A stretch of DNA of 52,037 bases from Cloacibacterium sp046296655 (GCA_046296655.1 JBKBLE010000017.1:1-52037); one strand, 5' to 3'; positions 16,096-24,669 are shown, numbered from the stretch's first letter. The notes: generated from the letters alone by a model not told the origin. Program-made: numbers and translations.

Positions 16096-16566
16096 ATGAA
16101 TACTCATTTTCAAAATCATAGAGCAGTAAGAAAAAACCTTCTGAATATTCTACAAAATACGTCTCACAAAGACTTATTGACCATTCCAGATGGTTTTAAC
16201 AATAATATTTATTGGAATATTGCACATTGTGTAGCTACTCAGCAACTTTTGTGTTATTATTTAAGCGGAAATCCTTTTAGAATAGACAAATATTGGGTAG
16301 ATACTTACAAAAAAGGCACTCTTCCTAATCTGGATGTTTCTGAATCTGAAGTGGAAGATTTAGGTTTCCTACTTATCGAAACTTCTAAAATTCTGATGAA
16401 AGATTATGACGATGATTTTTTCCCAGATTACACCGCTTATTCTACAAGTTTTGGAATTGATTTAAAAAATATTCAAGATGCAATTATTTTCAACAATATG
16501 CACGAAAGTTTACATTTTGGATACGCAATGGCTCAAAAACGTGCTTTAGTTGGAGAACAGTTTTAG
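16096..16566 (+). CDS. DinB family protein
   Basis: 156 aa four-helix-bundle protein of the DinB/YfiT-like superfamily. The expected metal-binding histidines are visible in NIYWNIAHCVATQQLL (His in the second helix) and in the C-terminal HESLHFGYAMAQKR. Members bind a divalent metal and include bacillithiol- or mycothiol-dependent transferases; the specific activity here is unknown. It is a single gene with a short leader, followed by repeat-containing DNA with heptamers AAGTCAG/AAGTCGG. Confidence 0.85.
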   Translation: MNTHFQNHRAVRKNLLNILQNTSHKDLLTIPDGFNNNIYWNIAHCVATQQLLCYYLSGNPFRIDKYWVDTYKKGTLPNLDVSESEVEDLGFLLIETSKILMKDYDDDFFPDYTAYSTSFGIDLKNIQDAIIFNNMHESLHFGYAMAQKRALVGEQF

Positions 16567-16710
16567 AGAAAGTCAGAAGACCGAAGTCGGAAGAAAAAAA
16601 ACTTTTTATAGCTCTGTAAGAGCATGAGGTTTGTAGCAGAAAATATAAAACACATTTTTTAAGTTCCGTAGGAACGACACAAATAGAATTAAAATTTAAA
16701 AATCAAAAAA
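16567..16710. repeat. Cluster of extragenic repeats before rlmB
   Basis: Holds AAGTCNG-type heptamers (16569-16592), hairpin GCTCT-GTA-AGAGC (16611-16623) and hairpin GTTCC-GTA-GGAAC (16663-16675), the latter the reverse complement of the CGTTCC-TAC-GGAACG element at 14706. The TTG start of rlmB follows 35 bp later. Confidence 0.6.
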
Positions 16711-17568
16711 TTGGGAGAATTTAATAAAAAATATAACTCAGGCGAAAGAAGAAGTTTTGGTTCAAAAAATTTCGATAGAAAACCTCGTTTTGACAATAGA
16801 AACTCGGAACACGAATCTAAAAATGAAAAAGAAGATTTCATTTTCGGTTTGAGACCTGTAATGGAAGCGATAGAAGCTGGAAAAACCATTGACAAAATTT
16901 TTGTGCAAGGTGGTTTACAAGGTGAGATTTATTCAGAATTAAAAAAATTACTGAAAAAATACAACATAAGACCAAACACCGTTCCAATAGAAAAACTGAA
17001 TCGTTTTACGAGAAAAAATCACCAAGGTGTAGTAGCATTTATCTCAGAAATTCCGTTTTATAAAATCGAGGATTTGTTGCCACAGATTTTTGAGGAAGGC
17101 AAAGTTCCATTTTTGTTGATTTTGGATAGATTGACAGACGTTAGAAATTTCGGAGCGATTGCCAGAACTGCAGAATGTGTAGGAATAGATGCGATTGTAA
17201 TTCCAGACAAAGGAGCTGCTCCCATCAATTCTGATGCAATTAAAACTTCGGCGGGTGCGCTTTACAATGTAAAAATCTGCAAAGAAAATAATTTGGCTCA
17301 CGTAGTAGATTTTCTTCAGCAGTCAGGAGTTACCGTTTTTGCAGCCACTGAAAAGGCAGAAAAAATGATTTATGACGCTCATTTTTCAGAACCTTGCGCC
17401 ATCGTAATGGGAAATGAAGAAACAGGAATCTCGAAAGAAGTAATGCATCATGCTGATGAAAAAATAAAATTGCCAATCACTGGAAAAACACAATCTCTGA
17501 ACGTTTCTGTAGCTTGTGGAGCGATTCTTTATGAAGCGGTGAGACAGAAAATGGTGGGAGAATTGTAG
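16711..17568 (+). CDS. rlmB: TrmH/SpoU family 23S rRNA 2'-O-methyltransferase (RlmB)
   Basis: 285 aa. A polar, Arg/Asn/Gly-rich N-terminal tail (about 1-45) precedes the substrate-binding domain (FIFGLRPVMEAIEAGKTIDK) and the SPOUT knot with its three family motifs: LDRLTDVRNFGAIARTAEC (motif 1), IVMGNEETGIS (motif 2) and LPITGKTQSLNVSVACGA (motif 3). It methylates the ribose of a guanosine in 23S rRNA (G2251 in E. coli). No ATG is available before residue 50, so the start must be TTG at 16711 or the tail is untranslated; the next Met would delete part of the binding domain. Confidence 0.88.
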   Translation: MGEFNKKYNSGERRSFGSKNFDRKPRFDNRNSEHESKNEKEDFIFGLRPVMEAIEAGKTIDKIFVQGGLQGEIYSELKKLLKKYNIRPNTVPIEKLNRFTRKNHQGVVAFISEIPFYKIEDLLPQIFEEGKVPFLLILDRLTDVRNFGAIARTAECVGIDAIVIPDKGAAPINSDAIKTSAGALYNVKICKENNLAHVVDFLQQSGVTVFAATEKAEKMIYDAHFSEPCAIVMGNEETGISKEVMHHADEKIKLPITGKTQSLNVSVACGAILYEAVRQKMVGEL

Positions 17569-17813
17569 AAATAAAGAATTTTCAAAAAGATCTAAAAAAA
17601 ACAAACCGTGAATTATAGCCCTGATTGACTCCTTAAAATCGTCGAACCACTTCGTTAGGTTTGAGCGATTGTTTGAGCTCTTTTTGTTTTTTTGTCATTC
17701 TGAGCGGAGTCGAAGAATCTAAAAAAAACAAAAAAGCGAGTCGCGAAAGCAGGACTCAAAGTGAATAAAAAGGCAAGATTCTTGCTTCAAATGATACAAA
17801 ATAATTAAAATCA
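17569..17813. repeat. Repeat-filled gap between rlmB and the DUF6263 gene
   Basis: Contains TAGCCCTGATTG (about 17621-17632), the edge of the element seen at 14431 and 33124; a GAGCGATTGTTTGAGCTC block (17663-17680); the GTCATTCTGAGCGGAGTCG element ending AAGAATCT (17694-17720); and GCGAAAGCAGGACTC (17743-17757). No ORF of note. Confidence 0.6.
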
Positions 17814-18866
17814 ATGAAAAAAATTACAGCAATAGCGCTGCTTTCAATAGCAATCGTTTCTTGTCAAAAAGAAACAAAAACCGTAACAAAAGTTGACCCT
17901 AAAACAAGAAAAACCATCACTGTAGAAGTTCCTGTGGAAGATAAAGAAACGGCAAAAGTAGAAAATCCTGCCATCAAAGATTCTCTAGGTGTTTACCACG
18001 CAACCTTTAAATTAGAAAAAGGAAAAACGTATCCTTTCAGCACTTATCAAAGAGATGTGCAAACGCTTTCTGACGGAAAACAAAATATTTCTGGAACAAA
18101 TGAATCTACAGACGAAATGACGTTTACCGTAGATAATATCGATGCAAAAGGAAACTACGAAATTTCTATGACGCTAGTTGGGAAAAGAATCTCTGCAACT
18201 TCTCAAGGAAAAACTCAAACGATAGATACGAAAGGAAACGCTCCTGAAGATGCTCAACAAAAATTTATGTGGGCGGTACAAAAAGCACAAACAGGTAATA
18301 AATTAAAAATTACCATGGACAAAACCGGGAAAATTCTTTCGATTACAGGTTTTGAACCTATTTATAAAAAAACCAATGATGCGGCTGCTTCGGTGATTAA
18401 AGATGCTGCTCAACTTAAAAATTTCATGGAAGGATTTAAATTAAGTTTCAACGAGAAATTTTTAAAAGAACAATTTGGAAAAAACCTAAATATTCTTCCA
18501 GCAAAAGGCGTGAAATTAGGCGGAACATGGACACAGTCTGACAATGTAACTCCAGATGGAAGTGTAAAAATAAATACCACTTATACCCTAGCAAAAGTAG
18601 AAGACGGAATTGCAGAAATTACTGTAAAAGGTGGAATTCCTAGAAAAGCAAAAACACAGTCTAAAAACGGAATGACGCATTCTGTAAGCATAGAAGGTGT
18701 ACAAACGGGAACCATAAAAATAGATGCTAATTCTGGTTGGATTCTAGGCTCTAAAATCCAAATGAACACTACGGAAAAAGAAAGTTTGAGCGACGGAAAA
18801 CAATCTCAAACCATGTCTAAAAAGACCAACTCTTTAGTTACAATCAATCCTAGTTATAAATTTTAA
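17814..18866 (+). CDS. DUF6263 family lipoprotein
   Basis: 350 aa. Lipoprotein signal peptide MKKITAIALLSIAIVSC with lipobox Cys17, followed by a Lys/Thr/Glu-rich linker (about 18-60) and a beta-rich domain of about 290 residues containing repeated TFTVDNIDAKGNYEI-like and KINTTYTLAKVEDGIAEI strands. It matches the general pattern of DUF6263 proteins of Bacteroidota, which have no known function and are probably anchored in the outer membrane. It is followed after 3 bp by a DUF4834-type gene, so they are likely co-transcribed. Confidence 0.8.
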   Translation: MKKITAIALLSIAIVSCQKETKTVTKVDPKTRKTITVEVPVEDKETAKVENPAIKDSLGVYHATFKLEKGKTYPFSTYQRDVQTLSDGKQNISGTNESTDEMTFTVDNIDAKGNYEISMTLVGKRISATSQGKTQTIDTKGNAPEDAQQKFMWAVQKAQTGNKLKITMDKTGKILSITGFEPIYKKTNDAAASVIKDAAQLKNFMEGFKLSFNEKFLKEQFGKNLNILPAKGVKLGGTWTQSDNVTPDGSVKINTTYTLAKVEDGIAEITVKGGIPRKAKTQSKNGMTHSVSIEGVQTGTIKIDANSGWILGSKIQMNTTEKESLSDGKQSQTMSKKTNSLVTINPSYKF

Positions 18867-18869
18867 AAA

Positions 18870-19103
18870 ATGACACTGGTCAAATATTTATTCGAATTAG
18901 TTTTAGCAACCATCATTATATTCTTTGTTTGGAATATTTTGAAAAGGATATTCTTTAATCAATTTTATAAAAATTTCCCTAGTCTTAATCCCAGAAACAG
19001 AGAAAATGTTTCGCCCAAACCTGCAAAACCAACTAAAGTACAAGTAAAATGGGACGCAGAAACTGTGGAATATGAAGAAGTAGAAGAGAAAAATCAGAGG
19101 TAA
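18870..19103 (+). CDS. DUF4834 family small membrane protein
   Basis: 77 aa. One N-terminal transmembrane segment (about 5-26, LFELVLATIIIFFVWNIL) is followed by a basic stretch and an acidic tail (WDAETVEYEEVEEKNQR). This is the usual DUF4834 layout, found near yfhO in Flavobacteriia. It starts 3 bp after the DUF6263 gene. Its last codon and stop fall inside a hexamer array (AGGTAA/AGGTAG) that supplies several consecutive in-frame stops. Confidence 0.75.
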   Translation: MTLVKYLFELVLATIIIFFVWNILKRIFFNQFYKNFPSLNPRNRENVSPKPAKPTKVQVKWDAETVEYEEVEEKNQR

Positions 19104-19132
19104 AGGTAGAGGTAAAGGTAAAGGTAAAGGTT
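19098..19132 (+). repeat. Hexamer tandem repeat AGGTAA
   Basis: About six copies of AGGTAA or AGGTAG in a row, overlapping the end of the DUF4834 gene. In the gene's frame the array reads Arg-stop repeatedly. Confidence 0.75.
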
Positions 19133-19203
19133 GAAGAAAAGAACTCAACAATAATTTGGAATTTATTCCGAGAAAAAATGAAATAAATTAATTTTTGCAA
19201 AAT

Positions 19204-21771
19204 ATGCTGAAAAATAAAAACATTCTTTACATCGTCATTTCATTGGCGATTTTTGTAGTTTTAGCTTTAGTTTATAATAGTCCTATCATTTCTGGAAAAC
19301 AACTTTTGCAACATGACATTGTACAATACAAAGGTGGCGCAAAAGAACTTCTAGACTACAGAGCCGAAAACGGCAAAGAAACCTATTGGAGTGATGCCAT
19401 GTTTGGCGGAATGCCTACTTATCAATCAGGTTCACAGTTTAGAGGTGATATCATCAAAAAAATAGATGACACGCTGAACTTTTTGCCAAAACCTGCTAAT
19501 TTTATTTTTCTGCTTTTTGCTGGATTTTTCTTACTCGGCTATGTTGTAACTAAAAATTGGAAATACGCTTTGTTAGGCGCTACTTTTTTTGGACTTTCCA
19601 CGTATTTCTATATCATCATCGCTGCCGGTCATAATGGTAAAGTTGCCACTTTAACTTATTTCGCGCCACTTTTAGCAGGGATTTTACTCGTCTATATTCG
19701 TAAAAAATATATTCTTGGCTTTATTGTCACTGCACTTTTTATGGGCTTGCAAATTGCTGCAAACCATCCACAAATGACGTATTACCTTTTCTTGGCATTA
19801 GGATTTTTATTCTTGTCTGAGTTGGTAAGAGCAGCTACAGGAAAAACACCATGGAAACATTTCTTCATATCTTCGGGAGTTCTAGCTTTGGCGATGATTC
19901 TGGGAATTGGAATGAACAGTCAGAGACTTCTTGCCAATTCTGAATATGTAAAAGAAACCGTCCGTGGAAAACAAATTCTGAAATCTGAGCACAATGCTGC
20001 AGATAATGACGGAATGAAAAAACAAGAAATTCTGAACTGGAGCTATGGAAAACTAGAAACTTTGAACTTATTCATTCCAAGAGCAATGGGAGGAGCAAGC
20101 GATGAAGAAGGCTCAGACGAAATGATGAAAAAAGTTCAGGAATTGGTACAAGAAAATGTAACCTCACAAGAAGAATATGACCAAATTTCTAAAGGATTTG
20201 GAGGAAGTTTAACCTATTGGGGAGACCAACCAGGAACATCTGGACCAGCTTATCAAGGCGCTATCGTGGTATTTTTAGCCATTTTAGGATTTTTCTTCGG
20301 GTGGACAAAATACCGTTATTGGATTTTAGGAGCATCTGTACTTTCTGTGCTTTTAGCTTGGGGAAGTAATTTCATGCCGCTTTCTGAATTATTTATCAAA
20401 TATGTTCCGTTTTATGATAAATTTAGAGCACCAAGTTCTATATTAGTTGTTGTGGAATTATTGTTCCCGCTGATTGCAATCATTGGATTATACAGATTTT
20501 TCAACGATGAAAAACTTACAGAAGAATACAAACAAAAAATCCTAATTTATGTAACTGGTTCTGTTTTAGGAATTACTTTATTATTAGTAATTTTCGGGAA
20601 AAGTTTACTCGGTTTTGCTACTTCAAACGAAACAGCATATTTACCTCCTTATTTATTAGATTATTTGGTTGGCGAACGTTTCACGGTGTTTAGAATAGAT
20701 GCCATCAAAGCTATGATTTATGTTTCTATCACTGCTTTAGCGCTATATTTTGCATTGAAGAAAAAATTATCTCAAAACATTGCTTTAATCGTTATTGGAC
20801 TGGTAAGTTTATTTGATTTATGGTCTGTGAACAAACGCTATTTAAACAGCGATAATTTTGTTGATAAAGCTTTTGCACAAACTCCATTTGTGACCGAAAA
20901 TTCAGATTATTTAGCTGGAAAAGCAGGCGACAATCCACTTTTAAATGATTTGCTTTCTAGAGCGAATATGAATAAAACTTTAGAAGAAATCACCGAAAAA
21001 GATAAAACTCATTACAGAATTTTCAATCAACTTTTAGGACCTTTTAATGAAACCAATACTTCTTATTACAAAGCTTCTGTTGGTGGTTATCACGCTGTGA
21101 AATTGAGAAGATATGACGATTTAATCAATCATTATTTCTATGCTGAAGACAGTGTGAAGTCTGCTCAAATTCCGCAAATTCTCAATTTATTGAACACCAA
21201 ATATGTAGTTGGCGGAACTTTGGAACAACCTCAAGTTCAAATCAATCCGAATGCGAATGGAAATGCTTGGCTGGTTTCTGATGTGAAATTTGTGAATACA
21301 CCGAATGAAGAAATAGATGAAATAGGAAATATAGATTCTAAAAAAACAGCGGTGATTTCGAAGGATGATCAAAAATATTTCGAAGGAAAAACTTTAGCGG
21401 CTGATTCTACTGCTTTTGTAAATTTAACGAAATATCAAGCCGATGAACTGGAATATAAAACACAGTCTAAAACGCCACAATTGGCTGTTTTTTCTGAAAT
21501 TTATTATCCAAAAGGCTGGAAAATGTTTGTAGACGGAAAAGAAGTTCCATACATCAAAGCTGATTATTTATTGAGAGCCGTTTACGTTCCAGCAGGAACT
21601 CACACTATAAAAATGATATTCGAACCAGAAGTCATAGCCAAAGGAAAAACCATTTCTATGATTGCTTTTGGTTTGTTTGTTTTACTTTCTTTGGCGGGGA
21701 TATTTTGGTTGTATAAAAATAAATATTCTGTCATTCTGAGCGGAGCAAAGCGCAGTGAAGAATCTGTTTAG
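19204..21771 (+). CDS. yfhO: YfhO family polytopic membrane protein
   Basis: ATG at 19204 (855 aa) is preferred to the TTG at 19195. There are about 13 hydrophobic segments in the first 550 residues, and the conserved extracytoplasmic loop begins near DIVQYKGGAKELLDYRAENG and YWSDAMFGGMPTYQSG. A soluble C-terminal region (about 560-825) and a last membrane helix (about 828-846) follow. YfhO proteins have the fold of GT-C glycosyltransferases and have been linked to glycosylation of lipoteichoic acid in Gram-positives; the substrate here is unknown. The last 14 residues (SVILSGAKRSEESV) are encoded by an extragenic GTCATTCTGAGCGGAG repeat that has replaced the original 3' end. Confidence 0.88.
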   Translation: MLKNKNILYIVISLAIFVVLALVYNSPIISGKQLLQHDIVQYKGGAKELLDYRAENGKETYWSDAMFGGMPTYQSGSQFRGDIIKKIDDTLNFLPKPANFIFLLFAGFFLLGYVVTKNWKYALLGATFFGLSTYFYIIIAAGHNGKVATLTYFAPLLAGILLVYIRKKYILGFIVTALFMGLQIAANHPQMTYYLFLALGFLFLSELVRAATGKTPWKHFFISSGVLALAMILGIGMNSQRLLANSEYVKETVRGKQILKSEHNAADNDGMKKQEILNWSYGKLETLNLFIPRAMGGASDEEGSDEMMKKVQELVQENVTSQEEYDQISKGFGGSLTYWGDQPGTSGPAYQGAIVVFLAILGFFFGWTKYRYWILGASVLSVLLAWGSNFMPLSELFIKYVPFYDKFRAPSSILVVVELLFPLIAIIGLYRFFNDEKLTEEYKQKILIYVTGSVLGITLLLVIFGKSLLGFATSNETAYLPPYLLDYLVGERFTVFRIDAIKAMIYVSITALALYFALKKKLSQNIALIVIGLVSLFDLWSVNKRYLNSDNFVDKAFAQTPFVTENSDYLAGKAGDNPLLNDLLSRANMNKTLEEITEKDKTHYRIFNQLLGPFNETNTSYYKASVGGYHAVKLRRYDDLINHYFYAEDSVKSAQIPQILNLLNTKYVVGGTLEQPQVQINPNANGNAWLVSDVKFVNTPNEEIDEIGNIDSKKTAVISKDDQKYFEGKTLAADSTAFVNLTKYQADELEYKTQSKTPQLAVFSEIYYPKGWKMFVDGKEVPYIKADYLLRAVYVPAGTHTIKMIFEPEVIAKGKTISMIAFGLFVLLSLAGIFWLYKNKYSVILSGAKRSEESV
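21730..21765 (+). repeat. GTCATTCTGAGCGGAG-type repeat inside the 3' end of yfhO
   Basis: Begins GTCATTCTGAGCGGAG and ends GAAGAATCT, like the copy at 17694-17720 but with a longer centre (CAAAGCGCAGT). It encodes the C-terminal tail of YfhO and its stop follows 4 bases later. Confidence 0.7.
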
Positions 21772-21821
21772 ATATTTTTTCAAAATACTTCTCTAAGTTA
21801 AATTGACATAAATTTATATTT

Positions 21822-22490
21822 ATGAAAAAAGAAAAAGGAATTTTATCAAGCTACGATTCACTAGACATTGATGAAGTAATTATTACTATTGAAAAAACTT
21901 TTCATATAAAATTTGATGAAAAAGATTTTAAAGAAGTAAAAACTTATGGTGAATTTGAAAAATTAGTTTTAGATAAAATTCAAGGAATTGAAATTAATGA
22001 TTGTACTTCTCAACAAACTTTTTATAAATTAAGAAAAATTTTAGTAGAAGAATTTAAAATTCCTTATAATAGAATCAATTTAAATACTAAATTAACTGAG
22101 ATTTTTCCTAAAAATATAAGAAACAATGAAATCGAAAAATTAAAAAGTTCACTAAAATTTGAAAACCAAATTTTAACGTTCAGTAAAGAACAATTCATTT
22201 TCTTAACTATAATTTTTATAACTTCGATTTACTTTTTGTTTACAAATTTTTTCTACGGATTATTTTTTTTAGTGATTGGAAAAATTTTATCTGAAGAAAT
22301 GAAAAAGAATAATTTTTTATTCAAAAATTTAAGAGAACTTACTAATACTCTTAAAATTAAAAATTATAAGAACTCGAGAAGAGACTATGAAACCTACAAT
22401 CCAAAAGAAGTAAAAGAAATCATTAAAGAAATTTTTTCTGATTCTTTAGATATTGAAAAATCAAAAATTCATCACGAAACTATTTTATAA
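21822..22490 (+). CDS. Uncharacterised membrane protein with acyl-carrier-protein-like segments
   Basis: 222 aa, clearly richer in A/T than its neighbours. The N-terminus reads SSYDSLDIDEVIITIEKTF (about 9-27), which matches the DSL(D) phosphopantetheine-site helix of acyl carrier proteins and continues with an ACP-like helix III/IV pattern, but helix I is missing before it. A second segment (FYKLRKILVEEFKIPYNRIN, about 68-87, then LNTKLTEIFP) looks like a helix I plus loop of another ACP-like unit. Two transmembrane segments (about 124-155) follow. The C-terminus (EVKEIIKEIFSDSLDIEKSK, about 192-211) again looks like ACP helix I and stops just before the DSL position. Family and function are not known; Ser13 could be modified, but that is inference. 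Confidence 0.6.
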   Translation: MKKEKGILSSYDSLDIDEVIITIEKTFHIKFDEKDFKEVKTYGEFEKLVLDKIQGIEINDCTSQQTFYKLRKILVEEFKIPYNRINLNTKLTEIFPKNIRNNEIEKLKSSLKFENQILTFSKEQFIFLTIIFITSIYFLFTNFFYGLFFLVIGKILSEEMKKNNFLFKNLRELTNTLKIKNYKNSRRDYETYNPKEVKEIIKEIFSDSLDIEKSKIHHETIL

Positions 22491-22505
22491 AAATCTATGA
22501 TTTTT

Positions 22506-22525
22506 AGACAAGTCTCGACTTGTCT
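22506..22525 (+). repeat. GACAAGTC hairpin repeat before the glycosyltransferase gene
   Basis: AGACAAGTC-TC-GACTTGTCT, followed by CTACA; same element as GACAAGTC-AC-GACTTGTC at 14743-14760, which is also followed by CTACA. It lies between 22497 and the true ATG at 22536. Confidence 0.75.
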
Positions 22526-22535
22526 CTACAAAAAA

Positions 22536-23873
22536 ATGAAACCTGAAACAAAAAAAATACTCATCATCTCTTATTACTGGCCTCCAGCTGGAGGACCGGG
22601 AGTTCAGCGTTGGTTGAAATTTGTAAAATATTTACCCGATTTTGGTTGGGAACCTACCGTTTTTATTCCAGAAAATCCGAGTTATCCTATTGTAGATGAA
22701 ACGTTGCAGAAAGATGTTCCGAAGAATTTGAAAATGATAAAAACCAAAATTTGGGAACCGTATCAATTGGCTGAAAAATTTGGGAAAGACAATAAAAAAT
22801 TCAAAGCGGGACAGTTTGATGTAGGCGAAAATCAATCATGGAAAGCCAAACTTTCGATTTTTGTTCGTGGCAATTTCTTTATTCCAGATGCGCGTGTTTT
22901 TTGGGTAAAACCTTCCGTAGAATTTTTAGAAAAATACTTGAAAGTCAATCACTATGATGTTTTGGTAACAACGGGGCCGCCACATTCTTTGCATTTAATT
23001 GGTTTAAATTTAAAGAAAAAACTGCCTGATTTAAAATGGATTGCAGATTTCCGTGATCCATGGACTGAAATTTCGTATTACAAACACTTGAAACTGACTA
23101 AAATCGCCGATAAAAAGCATAGAAAATTAGAATCTGAAGTGTTTAAAAATGCAGATGTTACTTTGGCGACAAGTTATACCGATGCCGAAAATTTCAGGAA
23201 AAAAGACGCAAATGCTTTCTGCATTACGAATGGATTTGATGTAGATGCTTCTACTACGCTCAGCATGACAGAAGAAAACTCTAAAACTCTACCACTCTCC
23301 AATTCTACCACTAAATTCACATTAAGTTACATTGGTGTTTTAGAACAACTCAGAAATCCTGAAATTATGTGGGAAACTCTAAATGATTTAGTTCAAGAAA
23401 ATGCAGACTTCAAAAACGATTTTCAACTGAAATTTGTAGGAAGATTAGATGATAAAATTTTGCAAAAAATAGAAAGTTCACCTCTTAAAAATAACTTAAC
23501 CAATTTGGGTTATCAAACACATGATGTTGCGCTAAAACACATGCAAGATTCAACGGTTTTATTGATAACGAATTTCCCTCAAGAATCTTCAAAAGGGATT
23601 ATTCCTGGAAAAATTTTCGAATATTTGGCAACGGGAAAAACCATTCTTTCTTTCGGTCCAAAAGATGCTGATGTAGAAAAAATATTGATAGAAACTAAAG
23701 CTGGAAAACATTTTGGCTATGATGAAAAAGAAAATCTAAAGAAATTTATTTTAGAGTCTTACGAAAATTGGAAATCTGGAACGCTGAACCAAAACGCTGA
23801 AAATATTGAGCAATTTTCTAGAAAAAATTTGACTAAAAAATTAGTAGATTTGATGAATGAAAATTTATTTTAA
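22536..23873 (+). CDS. Glycosyltransferase, GT-B fold (family 4-like)
   Basis: The frame opens at 22497, but its first 13 codons are the hairpin repeat, so ATG at 22536 (445 aa, MKPETKKILIISYYWPPAGG) is the start. The N-terminal motif SYYWPPAGGPGVQRW with a Gly-rich loop is typical of GT4 enzymes, and the C-terminal half has the nucleotide-sugar binding pattern (GIIPGKIFEYLATGKTILSF, about 345-365, where the conserved Glu lies in KIFEYLA). It probably adds a sugar to a cell-surface polysaccharide or lipid. Neither donor nor acceptor can be inferred, and no other sugar genes are adjacent. Confidence 0.88.
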   Translation: MKPETKKILIISYYWPPAGGPGVQRWLKFVKYLPDFGWEPTVFIPENPSYPIVDETLQKDVPKNLKMIKTKIWEPYQLAEKFGKDNKKFKAGQFDVGENQSWKAKLSIFVRGNFFIPDARVFWVKPSVEFLEKYLKVNHYDVLVTTGPPHSLHLIGLNLKKKLPDLKWIADFRDPWTEISYYKHLKLTKIADKKHRKLESEVFKNADVTLATSYTDAENFRKKDANAFCITNGFDVDASTTLSMTEENSKTLPLSNSTTKFTLSYIGVLEQLRNPEIMWETLNDLVQENADFKNDFQLKFVGRLDDKILQKIESSPLKNNLTNLGYQTHDVALKHMQDSTVLLITNFPQESSKGIIPGKIFEYLATGKTILSFGPKDADVEKILIETKAGKHFGYDEKENLKKFILESYENWKSGTLNQNAENIEQFSRKNLTKKLVDLMNENLF

Positions 23874-24018
23874 CCATTAAGAAATAATTAAGGAATTAAG
23901 TTCAATAAGCAAAAAAAAATTGAAATACATAAATTTCATCTAAACATTTAATTTTCTTAACATCTTAATAAAAAACTTAATGTTAAAATAGAAACTATAG
24001 TTAAATTGATAAATTAAA

Positions 24019-24612
24019 ATGAAATTTGTATTTGCTTTTTTAATTTCGCTATTTTTAGTTTCGTGTTCATTGATGCAACCGAGAACAGCTAGAACTACAT
24101 CTCAACTTTCTGAAAAAGAAATCATTACAATTACGCAACTCATTGGCAAAGAGAAAATTGCAAAAGAAGTTTACGAAAATTTCTATGCACAATATCAAAA
24201 TAATCTTTTCGGAAATATTGCCAAAAGAAAGCAAAAACATATTGAAATTTGGAAAAATATTCTTGCTAAACAGAATATCACCGTTCTAGAAAATGAAAGT
24301 CTAGAAGAAACAGAAAACCTTAAAAATCAACTACTTTCGGAGGCGATAGATGAAACTTCGGCGCTGAAAACTGCTATAAAAATAGAGGAACTAAATCTCA
24401 ATGACATCTATATCGTAAGAAAAAATAGCCAAAAATCAAGCATTAGAGAAGCGGCAAATGGTATAGAATGTGGCACTAAAAATCATCTTTTTGTTTATTA
24501 CAGAGCTTTGAGAGAAAAAGGCGAAAAATACACCCATCAATACATTTCGGGCAAAAAATTTAAAAATGTTGTGAATGGTGCTGTGAATTCTTGCAGCATA
24601 AAATACGACTAA
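24019..24612 (+). CDS. DUF2202-like ferritin-fold lipoprotein
   Basis: 197 aa. Lipobox signal peptide MKFVFAFLISLFLVSC with Cys16. The rest follows the DUF2202 ferritin-like pattern: EKIAKEVYENFYAQYQNNLF, GNIAKRKQKHIEIWKNIL, ALKTAIKIEELNLNDIY and GTKNHLFVYYRALREKGEKY. In typical members the helix with the second metal ligand reads SEQRH; here the Glu is replaced by Lys (KRKQKH), although the His and the Glu of the first and third helices are kept. Metal binding is therefore doubtful. It is a single gene ending in a strong bidirectional terminator. Confidence 0.75.
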   Translation: MKFVFAFLISLFLVSCSLMQPRTARTTSQLSEKEIITITQLIGKEKIAKEVYENFYAQYQNNLFGNIAKRKQKHIEIWKNILAKQNITVLENESLEETENLKNQLLSEAIDETSALKTAIKIEELNLNDIYIVRKNSQKSSIREAANGIECGTKNHLFVYYRALREKGEKYTHQYISGKKFKNVVNGAVNSCSIKYD

Positions 24613-24614
24613 AA

Positions 24615-24642
24615 AAATCGGGAAGATTACTCTTCCCGATTT
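24615..24642. terminator. Bidirectional terminator between the DUF2202 gene and the cystathionine synthase gene
   Basis: Arms AAATCGGGAAGA and TCTTCCCGATTT, perfect 12 bp, loop TTAC, with A and T runs on the two sides, between convergent genes. Confidence 0.9.
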
Positions 24643-24669
24643 TATTTATTTTGAATAGATTATTTCGTA

